A stretch of DNA of 64,000 nucleotides from Planctomycetia bacterium. Lineage in GTDB: Bacteria > Planctomycetota > Phycisphaerae > UBA1845 > UTPLA1. The notes under the pieces are model-generated. The model did no database searches. It was not told the DNA's origin and saw only the letters and a program-made list of their open reading frames with translations. The first letter of the stretch is position 1. The number at the start of each line of letters is the position of its first letter. Below are positions 56,827 through 64,000 of the stretch, piece by piece. The stretch is taken from NCBI GenBank assembly GCA_015200345.1, contig CP054187.1, positions 2,216,470-2,280,469 on the forward strand, written 5' to 3'. The translations under genes and the position numbers were made by a program.

Positions 56827-58916
56827 CTCGCGCAAACGAAGGGCCGCGCCCCGGCGAAGGAAACGCGGCCCCGATCAGCAGACCACCGAATTCTATCATC
56901 ACGCCCGAAGCGGTTCAAGAAGCAAAGCGCCAGATCGCAATCTTTGTGCGCGTCGTCTTTGAGCCGGAAGACATCGTCGAAGTACGAACTCTGCCAAACG
57001 GACGAAGCTACTGGTACACCGCACGGGAGCTGCCCGAAAAGGCGGAATTGCTGCTTCGTGAAAACGTCATCGGCCAGAACATCTACATTGGCGTCAATCC
57101 GCGAAAAACGAAAGGAGGCAAGGGCGCAGCTGACGTGGCGCTCTGTCGGTGCCTTTTCGCCGACTTCGACGGGATCGGCGTCGAAGAAGCTCTGCGCCGG
57201 TGGCACGATGCCGGGCTGGGCGTACCGAGCCTCATGGGCAACAGCGGCCACGGCGTCCACTCTTACCTGAGGTTGCAGCACCCGATCCCGCCCGACAAGT
57301 TCACCGAGCTGCAGAAGCGGCTCATTGCGCGCGTCAACAGCGACAAGGCGATCCACGACCCGTCGCGAATCATGCGCCTGCCAGGCTTCTTGAACGTAAA
57401 GGACCGGGACAAGCCGGTTCCTTGCGAGATTGTCGAATACGACGAAGTGCGGCGCGTCGAGTTGGCGGACTTACATCAGCTCTTGCCTTCCGTAAAACCC
57501 GAACTTGCTTCGCTCCCGTCAGCCGGACCTGAATCGACCGCAAGCAAGGACGTTACACGGGGTACACGGGGCCTCGCGGGCGAGCCCGATCGTCTGGCGG
57601 CGGCCTTGGCTGCCTCACTGCGCATCAGGCCGACCAAGAAGGAGAACGACGGCTCGAATCGCCTGCTCGCTGTTGCCTGTCGGTGCGTGGAACACGACCT
57701 TTCAGACGCCAATGCAGTCAGCTTGGTGCGCCTGTATTCAAGCGTCTACTTGTTCCCCAAGGATTACGACGATGACCAGATCGTCAGGCGGGTCCGAGAT
57801 GCTGAAAAGAAGACGGCCCGAGGTAGTGCGAATTCGAATCCGGCATCTAAGGATGGGGGCTTGCCGGAATTGAATTGGGGGCCGCCGGTGCCAGCCTCTC
57901 AACTCGGGCCGGGCGATGCCGTCGAGTGGATTTGGGATGGATACATCGCGCGAGGCTACAGGACGCTGCTGACGGGCATTTGGAAAGCCGGCAAGTCCAC
58001 CCTGCTTGGCCATCTTTTGAAAGGAATTGGCCGCGGCGGTGACGTTGGCGGCGCAATCAAGCAGGGACGGGCATTGCTCATAGCCGAAGAAAGTAGCGGA
58101 CTCTGGGCCAAGCGGCGAGATCAAATCGGTCTGACGGACAGTTGCGAATTTCTTTGTTTGCCTTTCAAGGGTCGCCCCTCCTTTGTCGAGTGGCGCGCGT
58201 TCATCAATTACGTCGCCGGACTCGTTGAGGACAAGAAGTTCGACTTAGTCATATTTGACACCATCTGCATTCTCCTGCCGGTCGTTTCGGAGAATGATGC
58301 CGCCGAAGTGAACTCGGCACTGATGCCCCTCCACGCTATCACCGAAGCCGGAGCCGGGCTCTTGCTGGTACACCACCCCCGGAAGGGTGATGGCACCGAG
58401 GGGCAGGCGTCGCGCGGCAGTGGTGCATTGCCAGGCTGGGTGGACATCATTCTTGAGTTTCGGCGCTACGACTCCCAGAACAACGAGGATTGTCGACGGA
58501 CGCTGAAGGCGTACTCGCGTTTCGATGAAACGCCCAACGAAGCGGTCATTGAACTACGCGATGGCCAATACCGGCTCGTCGGGAGCAAGTCCGATGCCAG
58601 GCAAGGTGACCGGCTGGTGGTTCTCCAGGAGATCATCGGGAACAGCAGCGCAGGCATGACAGCCGAGGAAGTTCACGAGGCGTGGCCGGAGTCGGGGAAG
58701 GTCCCCAAGCCCAGCATCCGGACGATTCGTGGGGACTTTGCCAAAGGGGTTACGGCGGGCTGGTTCAAGTCGAGCGGCACCGGCAACAGAAATGATCCCC
58801 TTCGCTATCTCAACAATTCAATTCCGGCAAGCACAGCCTCTATAGGTGCCGGAATCGAATCGGATGGGGAGCTGTACGGGGACGGCGGCTTCGAATCAGG
58901 GGGCGAGGCCGCGTGA
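56823..58916 (+). CDS. Primase-helicase replication protein (RepA/AAA_25 type)
   Basis: 697 residues. The N-terminal primase-like part has CLFADFDGIGVEEALRRW, GNSGHGVHSYLRL and DPSRIMRLPGFLNVK, the D-x-D ... S-x-H ... pattern of AEP-type primase domains. The C-terminal RepA-like RecA-fold helicase has Walker A TGIWKAGKSTLLGHLLKG (about 384-401), Walker B LVIFDTICILLPVVS and LLLVHHPRKGDG. It would initiate autonomous replication of the excised element. No origin was located. Satellites and integrative plasmids commonly carry such pri-rep genes next to integrase. Confidence 0.8.
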   Translation: MTRANEGPRPGEGNAAPISRPPNSIITPEAVQEAKRQIAIFVRVVFEPEDIVEVRTLPNGRSYWYTARELPEKAELLLRENVIGQNIYIGVNPRKTKGGKGAADVALCRCLFADFDGIGVEEALRRWHDAGLGVPSLMGNSGHGVHSYLRLQHPIPPDKFTELQKRLIARVNSDKAIHDPSRIMRLPGFLNVKDRDKPVPCEIVEYDEVRRVELADLHQLLPSVKPELASLPSAGPESTASKDVTRGTRGLAGEPDRLAAALAASLRIRPTKKENDGSNRLLAVACRCVEHDLSDANAVSLVRLYSSVYLFPKDYDDDQIVRRVRDAEKKTARGSANSNPASKDGGLPELNWGPPVPASQLGPGDAVEWIWDGYIARGYRTLLTGIWKAGKSTLLGHLLKGIGRGGDVGGAIKQGRALLIAEESSGLWAKRRDQIGLTDSCEFLCLPFKGRPSFVEWRAFINYVAGLVEDKKFDLVIFDTICILLPVVSENDAAEVNSALMPLHAITEAGAGLLLVHHPRKGDGTEGQASRGSGALPGWVDIILEFRRYDSQNNEDCRRTLKAYSRFDETPNEAVIELRDGQYRLVGSKSDARQGDRLVVLQEIIGNSSAGMTAEEVHEAWPESGKVPKPSIRTIRGDFAKGVTAGWFKSSGTGNRNDPLRYLNNSIPASTASIGAGIESDGELYGDGGFESGGEAA

Positions 58917-59060
58917 AGAGGAGCCTGAAACACGGGGCAAGGCGGCATGTGGATAGACCCCGGCCCGGCACCGTATCGTCGATCTAGACGGCCGACAGCA
59001 TCCAGCCTGCATGAAGGGCAGTCCCGGGCCGGTTGGGAATGGCCGAAGCAGAGGAGAATC

Positions 59061-60530
59061 ATGGCGAGACTATTCAAGCAGTCGTGGTCGAAGAAGAGGC
59101 CCGACGGCACTGTCCGGCGCGGGCAGGCCAAGAAGTGGTACATCGAGTACCGCGATGGCGACGGCATCCTTCGCAAGGCCGTCGGCTTCAAGGACAAGAC
59201 CGCCACGGCTCAACTCGCCGCCGAGTTGGAACGAAAGGCCGATCGGCAACAGTCCGGCCTGCGTGATCGCTTCGAGGATCACCGCAAGCGCCCGCTGGCC
59301 GAGCATCTTCAGGACTGGCAGAACGACATCCTCCATCGTGGCCGGACGGAGCGACACGCCGACTTGCTCTACGTCCGCGCCAAGAAACTCCTCGACGGGT
59401 GCAAGTTCGCGTTCTGGCCGGACATCACCCCCAGCGCCGTGCAGACGCAAATCACCAAGCTCAAGGACCGCGACGGCATCGGCACGCGGACCGCGAACTT
59501 CCACATTCAGGCGATCCGGCAGTTTTGTCGGTGGATGGTTCAGGATGGCCGAGCACCGGACAATCCACTTGCCGGATTGCGGCCGCAGACCATCACCGAG
59601 GAGCGTGAGCGGCGAGCCTTTGAAGTCGATGAACTGAGACGGCTGATCGACGCGGCCGAGCATGGTGAACCATGGCGCGGTATCTCCGGCCCGGAGAGAG
59701 CAATCCTGTACAAGGTCGCAGTTCAAACCGGCTTGCGAGCGAGCGAGTTGCGGAGCCTGAAGGTCGCGAGTTTCGATCTTGAGAGCGATCCGCCAACCGT
59801 GACTGTTACCGCCGCAAACTCAAAGCGGCGGCGAGAAGACACTTTGCCGATTCCGCAACAGCTTGCGGCGGACCTGCGGCACCACTTCGCCGCAAAACTG
59901 CCCGCTGCCGCGGCCTTCGCGATTCCTGCGTCCTACGACACCGCGGACTTGCTGCGGTTTGACCTTGCCAAGGCCCGTGCGGTTTGGCTCGATGCCGCGG
60001 GGGATGATGAGGAGCGTCAAACGCGAACGAAGTCATATTTCCTTCTACCGACCGACGGCGAAGGCCGCGTGCTGGACTTCCACGCTTTGCGGCACACATT
60101 CATTACCAACCTCGCCCGTGGTGGCGTGCATCCCAAGCTCGCCCAGGACCTCGCCCGTCACAGCGACATCAATCTTACGCTTTCACGCTATTCGCACACC
60201 AAGATTGGCGACTTGTCCGAGGCACTCACCGCTTTGCCGGATATCTCCGTCCCGCCAGCGGAGAAAGTCAGCCAACGGGCAACCGGAACACATGGAGCCG
60301 GACGGCCAGAACACCGGAGCGCATCAGCGAAGCAGGCCGCGCCGCGCGGACATCGACAACGGTCTGCGCTTACCCCTTTTCTTACCGGAACGGGTGACGC
60401 AACAGGTCGCGACATGACGGTGGCATGCGCTGCGCCCCCTGATGGCGATAGGAAAAACCGCGTTGAACAGCCGCCGATCGGACTCGAACCGATGACCTGC
60501 GGTTTACAAAACCGCTGCTCTACCAACTGA
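59061..60530 (+). CDS. int: Tyrosine recombinase (integrase) with the att core inside its 3' end
   Basis: 489 residues in the integrated state, from ATG 59061 with GAGGAG upstream. The core-binding domain is about 70-185 and the catalytic domain follows with Arg226 (TGLRASELRSL), His341-x-x-Arg344 (HALRHTF), His367 (ARHSDINLTLSRYSH) and the nucleophile Tyr377. From about residue 468 the frame reads through the tRNA/att sequence (QPPIGLEPMTCGLQNR) and ends CSTN. The core codons are identical in frame to 27158, where the frame continues 89 codons, so excision would lengthen the C-terminus. The catalytic domain is complete in both forms. Confidence 0.9.
   Translation: MARLFKQSWSKKRPDGTVRRGQAKKWYIEYRDGDGILRKAVGFKDKTATAQLAAELERKADRQQSGLRDRFEDHRKRPLAEHLQDWQNDILHRGRTERHADLLYVRAKKLLDGCKFAFWPDITPSAVQTQITKLKDRDGIGTRTANFHIQAIRQFCRWMVQDGRAPDNPLAGLRPQTITEERERRAFEVDELRRLIDAAEHGEPWRGISGPERAILYKVAVQTGLRASELRSLKVASFDLESDPPTVTVTAANSKRRREDTLPIPQQLAADLRHHFAAKLPAAAAFAIPASYDTADLLRFDLAKARAVWLDAAGDDEERQTRTKSYFLLPTDGEGRVLDFHALRHTFITNLARGGVHPKLAQDLARHSDINLTLSRYSHTKIGDLSEALTALPDISVPPAEKVSQRATGTHGAGRPEHRSASAKQAAPRGHRQRSALTPFLTGTGDATGRDMTVACAAPPDGDRKNRVEQPPIGLEPMTCGLQNRCSTN
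60467..60514. repeat. attR: 3' part of the intact tRNA-Thr
   Basis: 48 bases matching attL at 27133-27180, one mismatch. It forms the 3' part of the functional tRNA and the last codons of the integrase. Confidence 0.9.
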
Positions 60531-60541
60531 GCTACGGCGGC
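60469..60541 (-). tRNA. tRNA-Thr (anticodon TGT)
   Basis: 73 bases on the minus strand. The 7-bp acceptor stem GCCGCCG/CGGCGGC, D-arm GCTCAGTTGGTAGAGC, anticodon stem GCGGT/ACCGC with loop TTTGTAA (anticodon TGT) and T-arm GGTTCGAGTCC are all complete. CCA is not encoded. It is the integration target. Confidence 0.95.
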
Positions 60542-60593
60542 GTCTTCGTCGCGCGTTGCCGCGACCGGTTACGCGTGCTCGCGTACGTTTGTG

Positions 60594-60622
60594 ATTTTAA
60601 TGGATTTGCGCTTGCCGGCCAA
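60594..60622 (-). promoter_or_regulatory. Candidate promoter of tRNA-Thr
   Basis: On the minus strand TTGGCC (60622-60617), 17-base spacer and TAAAAT (60599-60594), about 53 bases upstream of the tRNA 5' end. Confidence 0.5.
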
Positions 60623-60875
60623 CGCCTCCGGGCTGGCTGGGCTTCACCGTTGGCCGGGGCTTTCAGCGTTGTGTGCATGAACCCCTGGCGATGTGATGGA
60701 CCGGATACAAGGGCGGACCGCGACCGGCATCGATACGCGGGCTTGTCACGAAGATCCTTCCGCTTGAGTTCGACCACCGTATTTTGTTAATCTGATGATT
60801 CGTTCGGGCCTCGCAATCCTGGACGGTCCATGTTTGCGTCGCCCGATGGTCTCTGCTATTCCGCGGAGGAGTGCC
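60623..60875. other. Intergenic region between tRNA-Thr promoter and the secreted-protein gene
   Basis: Chromosomal non-coding sequence flanking the element. Apart from TTGAGT near 60762 and the ribosome site GGAGGAG just before 60876 I see no distinct feature. Confidence 0.3.
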
Positions 60876-61220
60876 ATGCGACGCGGACGCATCCTGTCTA
60901 TCCGTCTGTCCATCGTTGTTTACCTGACCCTTCCCCTTCTGATGACGGCCGCCGCCCGCGCGGCGAGCGGTCCGGCCGAATCCGGGCCATTTGATGACCG
61001 CGTGCCCGACGGGCTAAGCGCCCTCCGACTGGTCGAGCATCCGTGCGGTGTATGAGGCCAATCGCCATGCGGCCTTCCCGGTCGCGGGCGGCTGGCAGGC
61101 CCGCAACCCCGGCCAGCAGTGGATCACGCGCTTCGACGGCCGCGGCTTTCTCACCGCGCCTGATTCCGGTGAGTGGTCGTGGGGGCTGGAGCTGGTGAGC
61201 TACGGCCGGGCGAATGATCC

Positions 61221-61249
61221 GAGCCGCGCGCGTGAGCAAGCGGGTTCGA
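61221..61249 (+). repeat. 29-bp dispersed repeat, forward copy
   Basis: Starts GAGCCGCGCGCGTGAGC and is translated SRAREQAGS. It is the exact reverse complement of 61702-61730. Confidence 0.8.
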
Positions 61250-61477
61250 TTCGTGAACCCGCGTTCCCGTCGCGCGAACATGAAGAGGCCGCTTGCATAG
61301 GGTCGCGGTACGGACCGCCGGCCTGCGTCGAGGCCGCTGGCGGGCGCGTGTCGTATCAGTGGGACGACGCGCTGACCGAGTGGTACGTGAATGACCGGCG
61401 CGGTCTGGAGCACGGCTACACGGTGCACCGGCGGCCGGAGGTATCTCGAGTCGAGGCGTCCGCGCAGCATGGCTGCG

Positions 61478-61506
61478 CCGCGCGGGCTGAAGCCCGCGGC
61501 TCTTTG
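61478..61506. repeat. 29-bp palindromic dispersed repeat, copy 2
   Basis: Identical to 9479-9507 and centred on GCGGGCTGAAGCCCGC. It sits inside the reading frame and is translated RAEARGS. Confidence 0.75.
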
Positions 61507-61701
61507 GAGGAGCCATTGACATTCACCTTGGCGGTGCGTGGCGACCTGCGTCCGCGGGTGAGCGGGGACGGTCGGAATGTGACGTTTGTCGATCAATCCG
61601 GCGCGGCGGTGGTGACCTACGTGGGGCTGACGGTCTTCGATGCCGCCGGCAGGATCGTCCCTGCGTGGTTCGAGGCAGCCGGCGATGAGATGTCGGTTGA
61701 T

Positions 61702-61730
61702 TCGAACCCGCTTGCTCACGCGCGCGGCTC
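61702..61730 (-). repeat. 29-bp dispersed repeat, inverted copy
   Basis: Exact reverse complement of 61221-61249 and translated SNPLAHARGS. Both copies keep the host reading frame open. Confidence 0.8.
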
Positions 61731-62515
61731 GGTTGATCGACATGGGCTTCGGCTGATCGTTGATGATGCAAACGCGGTCTATCCGCTGACCATCGACCCG
61801 ATCGCCCAGCAGGCGTATCTGAAGGCCTCCAACACCGGGGCGAGCGACTGGTTCGGCTACTCGGTGGCCGTCAGCGGCGACACGGTGGTGGTCGGGGCGT
61901 ACCGGGAGGACAGCAGCGCTACGGGCGTGAACGGCAACGGAGCCGACAACAGCGCCGCGGATTCGGGGGCGGCCTACGTCTTCACCGGCTTGGGGCCGGA
62001 CAGCGACGGCGACGGCGTGCCTGACTCGCTCGACGGCTGCCCGAACGATGCCAACAAGACGGCGCCGGGAACATGCGGTTGCGGAACGCCGGACACCGAC
62101 ACGGACGGCGACGGGACGGCCGACTGCAACGACGGCTGCCCGAACGACCCCAACCTGACCACGCCGAACGCCTGCGGGGCGTGTGGCGGCCTGTGCGGCG
62201 TCGGCATGGCGGTCTCGGTGCCGTTGACGCTTTGTGGCCTGCACCGCATGCGGCGCAGCGATCGTCGGCGGCGCGCGCCGGGCAGCGCGCCGACCCGCTG
62301 ACGCCGCGCGGCGGGCGGCAGCATGTGTTTCGTCAGCCGGAAGGCAGGCATTGGCGCAACACCGCCGGCCTGATGCCGATGGGCTTCTTGATGTTCCGCT
62401 TGACGCGCAAAAGGAGACCCTGGGCCGCAGCGCAGGATTCGCCCGCAACCCAGGTGGTGATGCGTCGCTGTCACCACCGGGTTGCTTGGCGGCCTGGCAC
62501 TGAAGCAATTGACCA

Positions 62516-62588
62516 TGAGAGCGCTGGGGCTCGAACCCAGGACCCGCGGCTTAAAAGGCCGCTGCTCTACCGACTGAGCTACGCTCTC
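62516..62588 (-). tRNA. tRNA-Lys (anticodon TTT)
   Basis: 73 bases on the minus strand. Acceptor GAGAGCG/CGCTCTC, D-arm GCTCAGTCGGTAGAGC, anticodon stem GCGGC/GCCGC with loop CTTTTAA (anticodon TTT) and T-arm GGGTTCGAGCCC. Complete cloverleaf; CCA not encoded. Confidence 0.95.
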
Positions 62589-62732
62589 GAAGCTTCCCAA
62601 TTTTAGCTTGCATGGGCCGATCTGTTAAGGATCGCATCGGCCCGGCGTTTAAGCAGCCCGATGCACTACTTGAGCTAATGCCGAAGGAGATCCGCCGCTC
62701 GCGTGGTGGCGGTGGCGAGCCGCGCACCGTGT

Positions 62733-63740
62733 TTACGTTGGTTTCGCGGGCAGCGAGACAATCTCCGCGTTTGCTTCACCCGTTGCCCCGCGGACCACGA
62801 GTGCCGTGCCGGGCGTGGTGTGAGCCGATTTCACATAACCAAGTGCCAGCGGCGCGGCGAGGGTTTCGCTCCAGCACGCGCTTGTCACGTTGCCGATCTC
62901 GATCCCTTCGCGCGCGATGGCCGCGCCGCGCGGCGGAGGCGAATCGGCTTCGACCACAAGGCCGACGAGTTTTCGTGCGAGAACGTTGTGGGCGCGCATA
63001 CGCTCGATGACTTCCTGTCCCAGGTAGCACCCCTTGTGATAGCTGATGCCCTGCTCGATGCGGCCGGTCTCGGGCGGGACGACGGTCTCGTCGATATCCT
63101 GGACCGATGCCGGGATGCCGGCCTCAATTCGGAGAATCTCCGCCGCGTCGCGACCGATTTCGACCAGCCCGAGTTCCGTCGCGAGCGATTGCGCGGCCCC
63201 GGCGGCCTCGGTTGCGCCGGCGCCCATTAAATAGACATCCGCAGCGGCAAGACCAAGAAAATCGTTTCGAGCAACCCGCCCCGCCACACTGCGGATCGTT
63301 GCCGCGGCGTGCTGCCATTGCGCCATGGCAGCCAGGTTTCCGCAGCCGATCCGAGCGGCGAACGGCGCGGCCGCCGGCCCGATGGCGGCGAACCGGACGG
63401 CGTCTTCGCGCCGGGTCAGCGTGACGTCCTCCGTGATGATGTAGCGTTCCAGATGCTTGTGCGCGAGGTCCAGCCAGTGGCGATCGAGGTCGAGCCAGAT
63501 GCGGTCGTCGAGCATCAGGAGCCCCGCGTCAAAAACACAGCGGCCCTTGACGTTTGTCGCAAAGGTGTAGTTGCCCTCGCCGGGCGAGAGCGTATTGACC
63601 GTGTTGGTGACGAGGTTGTGCAGCCACGCGGCGCGGTCGCGGCCGGTGATCTCAATCACCGCGCGGTCCGCACGCATGAGCAACCCGCCGCGTTCGCGCG
63701 CAGCGTGGACCTGTGCCTGGATCTCGGGGGAGTTCACCAT
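62733..63740 (-). CDS. ygfZ: YgfZ/GcvT-family folate-binding protein
   Basis: 335 residues, ATG at 63740. The YgfZ signature K-G-C-Y-x-G-Q-E appears as YHKGCYLGQEVIERMRAHN. The GcvT-like fold shows ITGRDRAAWLHNLVTNTVNT near the N-terminus. YgfZ (IBA57-type) proteins use folate and assist repair or assembly of certain iron-sulfur proteins. Chromosomal gene downstream of tRNA-Lys on the same strand. Confidence 0.85.
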   Translation of the reverse strand: MVNSPEIQAQVHAARERGGLLMRADRAVIEITGRDRAAWLHNLVTNTVNTLSPGEGNYTFATNVKGRCVFDAGLLMLDDRIWLDLDRHWLDLAHKHLERYIITEDVTLTRREDAVRFAAIGPAAAPFAARIGCGNLAAMAQWQHAAATIRSVAGRVARNDFLGLAAADVYLMGAGATEAAGAAQSLATELGLVEIGRDAAEILRIEAGIPASVQDIDETVVPPETGRIEQGISYHKGCYLGQEVIERMRAHNVLARKLVGLVVEADSPPPRGAAIAREGIEIGNVTSACWSETLAAPLALGYVKSAHTTPGTALVVRGATGEANAEIVSLPAKPT

Positions 63741-63846
63741 GCGGGTATTGTAGTGTTTGCGAACGGTGGCGCGGGCCGATGCGGGGCGGCGCGTTCGTGT
63801 GGTCAGGCGCGCTCCGGACCGTCTCCGGTGAGAAAAGGGCGGCCGG

Positions 63847-64000
63847 TTACTGCCCGCCGCCCCCGGAGCGCGGTTCAGAAGACTCGGCCGGCGGGACGGG
63901 CAGTTCCTCGCGCGGGGCGGCGGTGTCGCGCCGCGCTTCGGCGGCGACGGTTCGCGCTCGCGGTTCCTGCGCGCGAATGTGGCTAAAGTCCTCGTCGGAA
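63847..64000 (-). CDS. C-terminus of an unidentified protein (partial)
   Basis: The minus strand is open from the window edge to a TAA at 63847-63849: 50 codons ending PPAESSEPRSGGGQ. The stretch is Arg/Glu/Pro-rich low complexity, with no motif. Could be the disordered tail of a larger gene beyond the window. Confidence 0.4.
   Translation of the reverse strand, partial: SDEDFSHIRAQEPRARTVAAEARRDTAAPREELPVPPAESSEPRSGGGGQ

Larger units (their letters stand above)
27133..60514. mobile_element. 33.4-kb integrated element in tRNA-Thr (satellite- or prophage-like, defence cargo)
   Basis: Bounded by a 48-bp direct repeat (27133-27180 and 60467-60514, one mismatch at 27148/60482) corresponding to the 3' part of tRNA-Thr. 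A tyrosine integrase abuts the intact tRNA. Left module: HNH, cos-like site, ParB-like, two methyltransferases, small terminase. Right module: AlpA/Xis-like HTH, primase-helicase, integrase. Centre: a defence operon bracketed by IS material. No large terminase, portal, capsid or tail gene is visible. Small terminase + cos + AlpA + primase-helicase + integrase is the gene set of cos-type satellites (PICI-like), but a deleted prophage would leave the same picture. Confidence 0.85.
60876..62301 (+). pseudogene. Secreted FG-GAP / thrombospondin type 3 repeat protein, frameshifted near the N-terminus
   Basis: GGAGGAG precedes ATG 60876. The signal peptide LSIVVYLTLPLLMTAAARAA is followed by PFDDRVPDGLSAL, after which the frame closes at 61055. 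The protein continues one base away as DWSSIRAVYEANRHAAFPVA (from about 61024) to 62301, so a single indel near 61010-61040 splits it. Later parts are a beta-rich region, an FG-GAP-like unit (DWFGYSVAVSGDTVVVGAYR), calcium-binding thrombospondin-3-like repeats (DSDGDGVPDSLDGCPNDANK) and a C-terminus with Cys, a hydrophobic stretch (GMAVSVPLTLCGL) and an Arg-rich end, resembling a sorting signal. It also carries three dispersed-repeat insertions. Confidence 0.6.

Noticed and set aside
62302..62515. Possible gene between the FG-GAP gene and tRNA-Lys
   Set aside because: Short open frames only, with no ribosome site and no recognisable protein.

Overview
The window looks like a high-GC Planctomycetota chromosome, probably Phycisphaerae-like. 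The main reasons are a 16S rRNA gene with no linked 23S, an RNA polymerase alpha-CTD/TPR protein, an exosortase plus EpsI polysaccharide locus, and dispersed palindromes of a kind I associate with planctomycete genomes. This assignment comes from reading the sequence and memory of the families; no database search was run.

Layout. 1-9.4 kb: replication-origin neighbourhood (alpha-CTD/TPR protein, dnaA, dnaN, a DciA/DUF721 protein, gyrB, then a polytopic membrane protein). 9.5-11.3 kb: an orphan DNA methyltransferase and a NeuD-type acyltransferase, both on the minus strand. 11.6-23.8 kb: a surface polysaccharide/exosortase locus (SLBB export lipoprotein, exosortase, EpsI, a giant TPR protein, a Wzc-like co-polymerase/kinase and KdsD). 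23.9-26.3 kb: a stand-alone 16S rRNA transcription unit with promoters, boxA, an RNase III-type processing stem and a terminator. 60.5-64 kb: chromosome again (tRNA-Thr, a frameshifted secreted FG-GAP/thrombospondin-3 protein, tRNA-Lys, YgfZ and a partial gene).

Between 27.13 and 60.51 kb lies a 33.4-kb integrated element in the 3' end of tRNA-Thr(TGT), bounded by a 48-bp direct repeat. Its right end carries an AlpA/Xis-like HTH, a primase-helicase and a tyrosine integrase. Its left end carries an HNH nuclease, a cos-like site, a ParB-like protein, two methyltransferases and a P27-type small terminase. I see no large terminase, portal, capsid or tail gene. This gene set recalls cos-type phage satellites, although a decayed prophage is possible. 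The attachment core lies inside the integrase reading frame: in the excised circle the frame stays open through the core for about 89 more codons and then overlaps the HNH gene by ATGA.

The cargo (35.6-52.2 kb) is a tight nine-gene, same-strand operon that reads as a multi-gene defence system: an XRE-HTH/SNF2 helicase/NO VEIN-type fusion, a frameshifted winged-helix protein, three different proteins with HEPN-type R-x4-6-H motifs (the third is DUF3644), a Cys-rich protein, a DUF1156 methyltransferase, an AIPR protein and a DUF499 ATPase. Helicase + methyltransferase + ATPase resembles predicted 'Hma'/DISARM-like systems; the added HEPN trio and AIPR are what I find most novel. The cargo is bracketed by two direct copies of an IS3-element end, one of them next to an IS5-family insertion.
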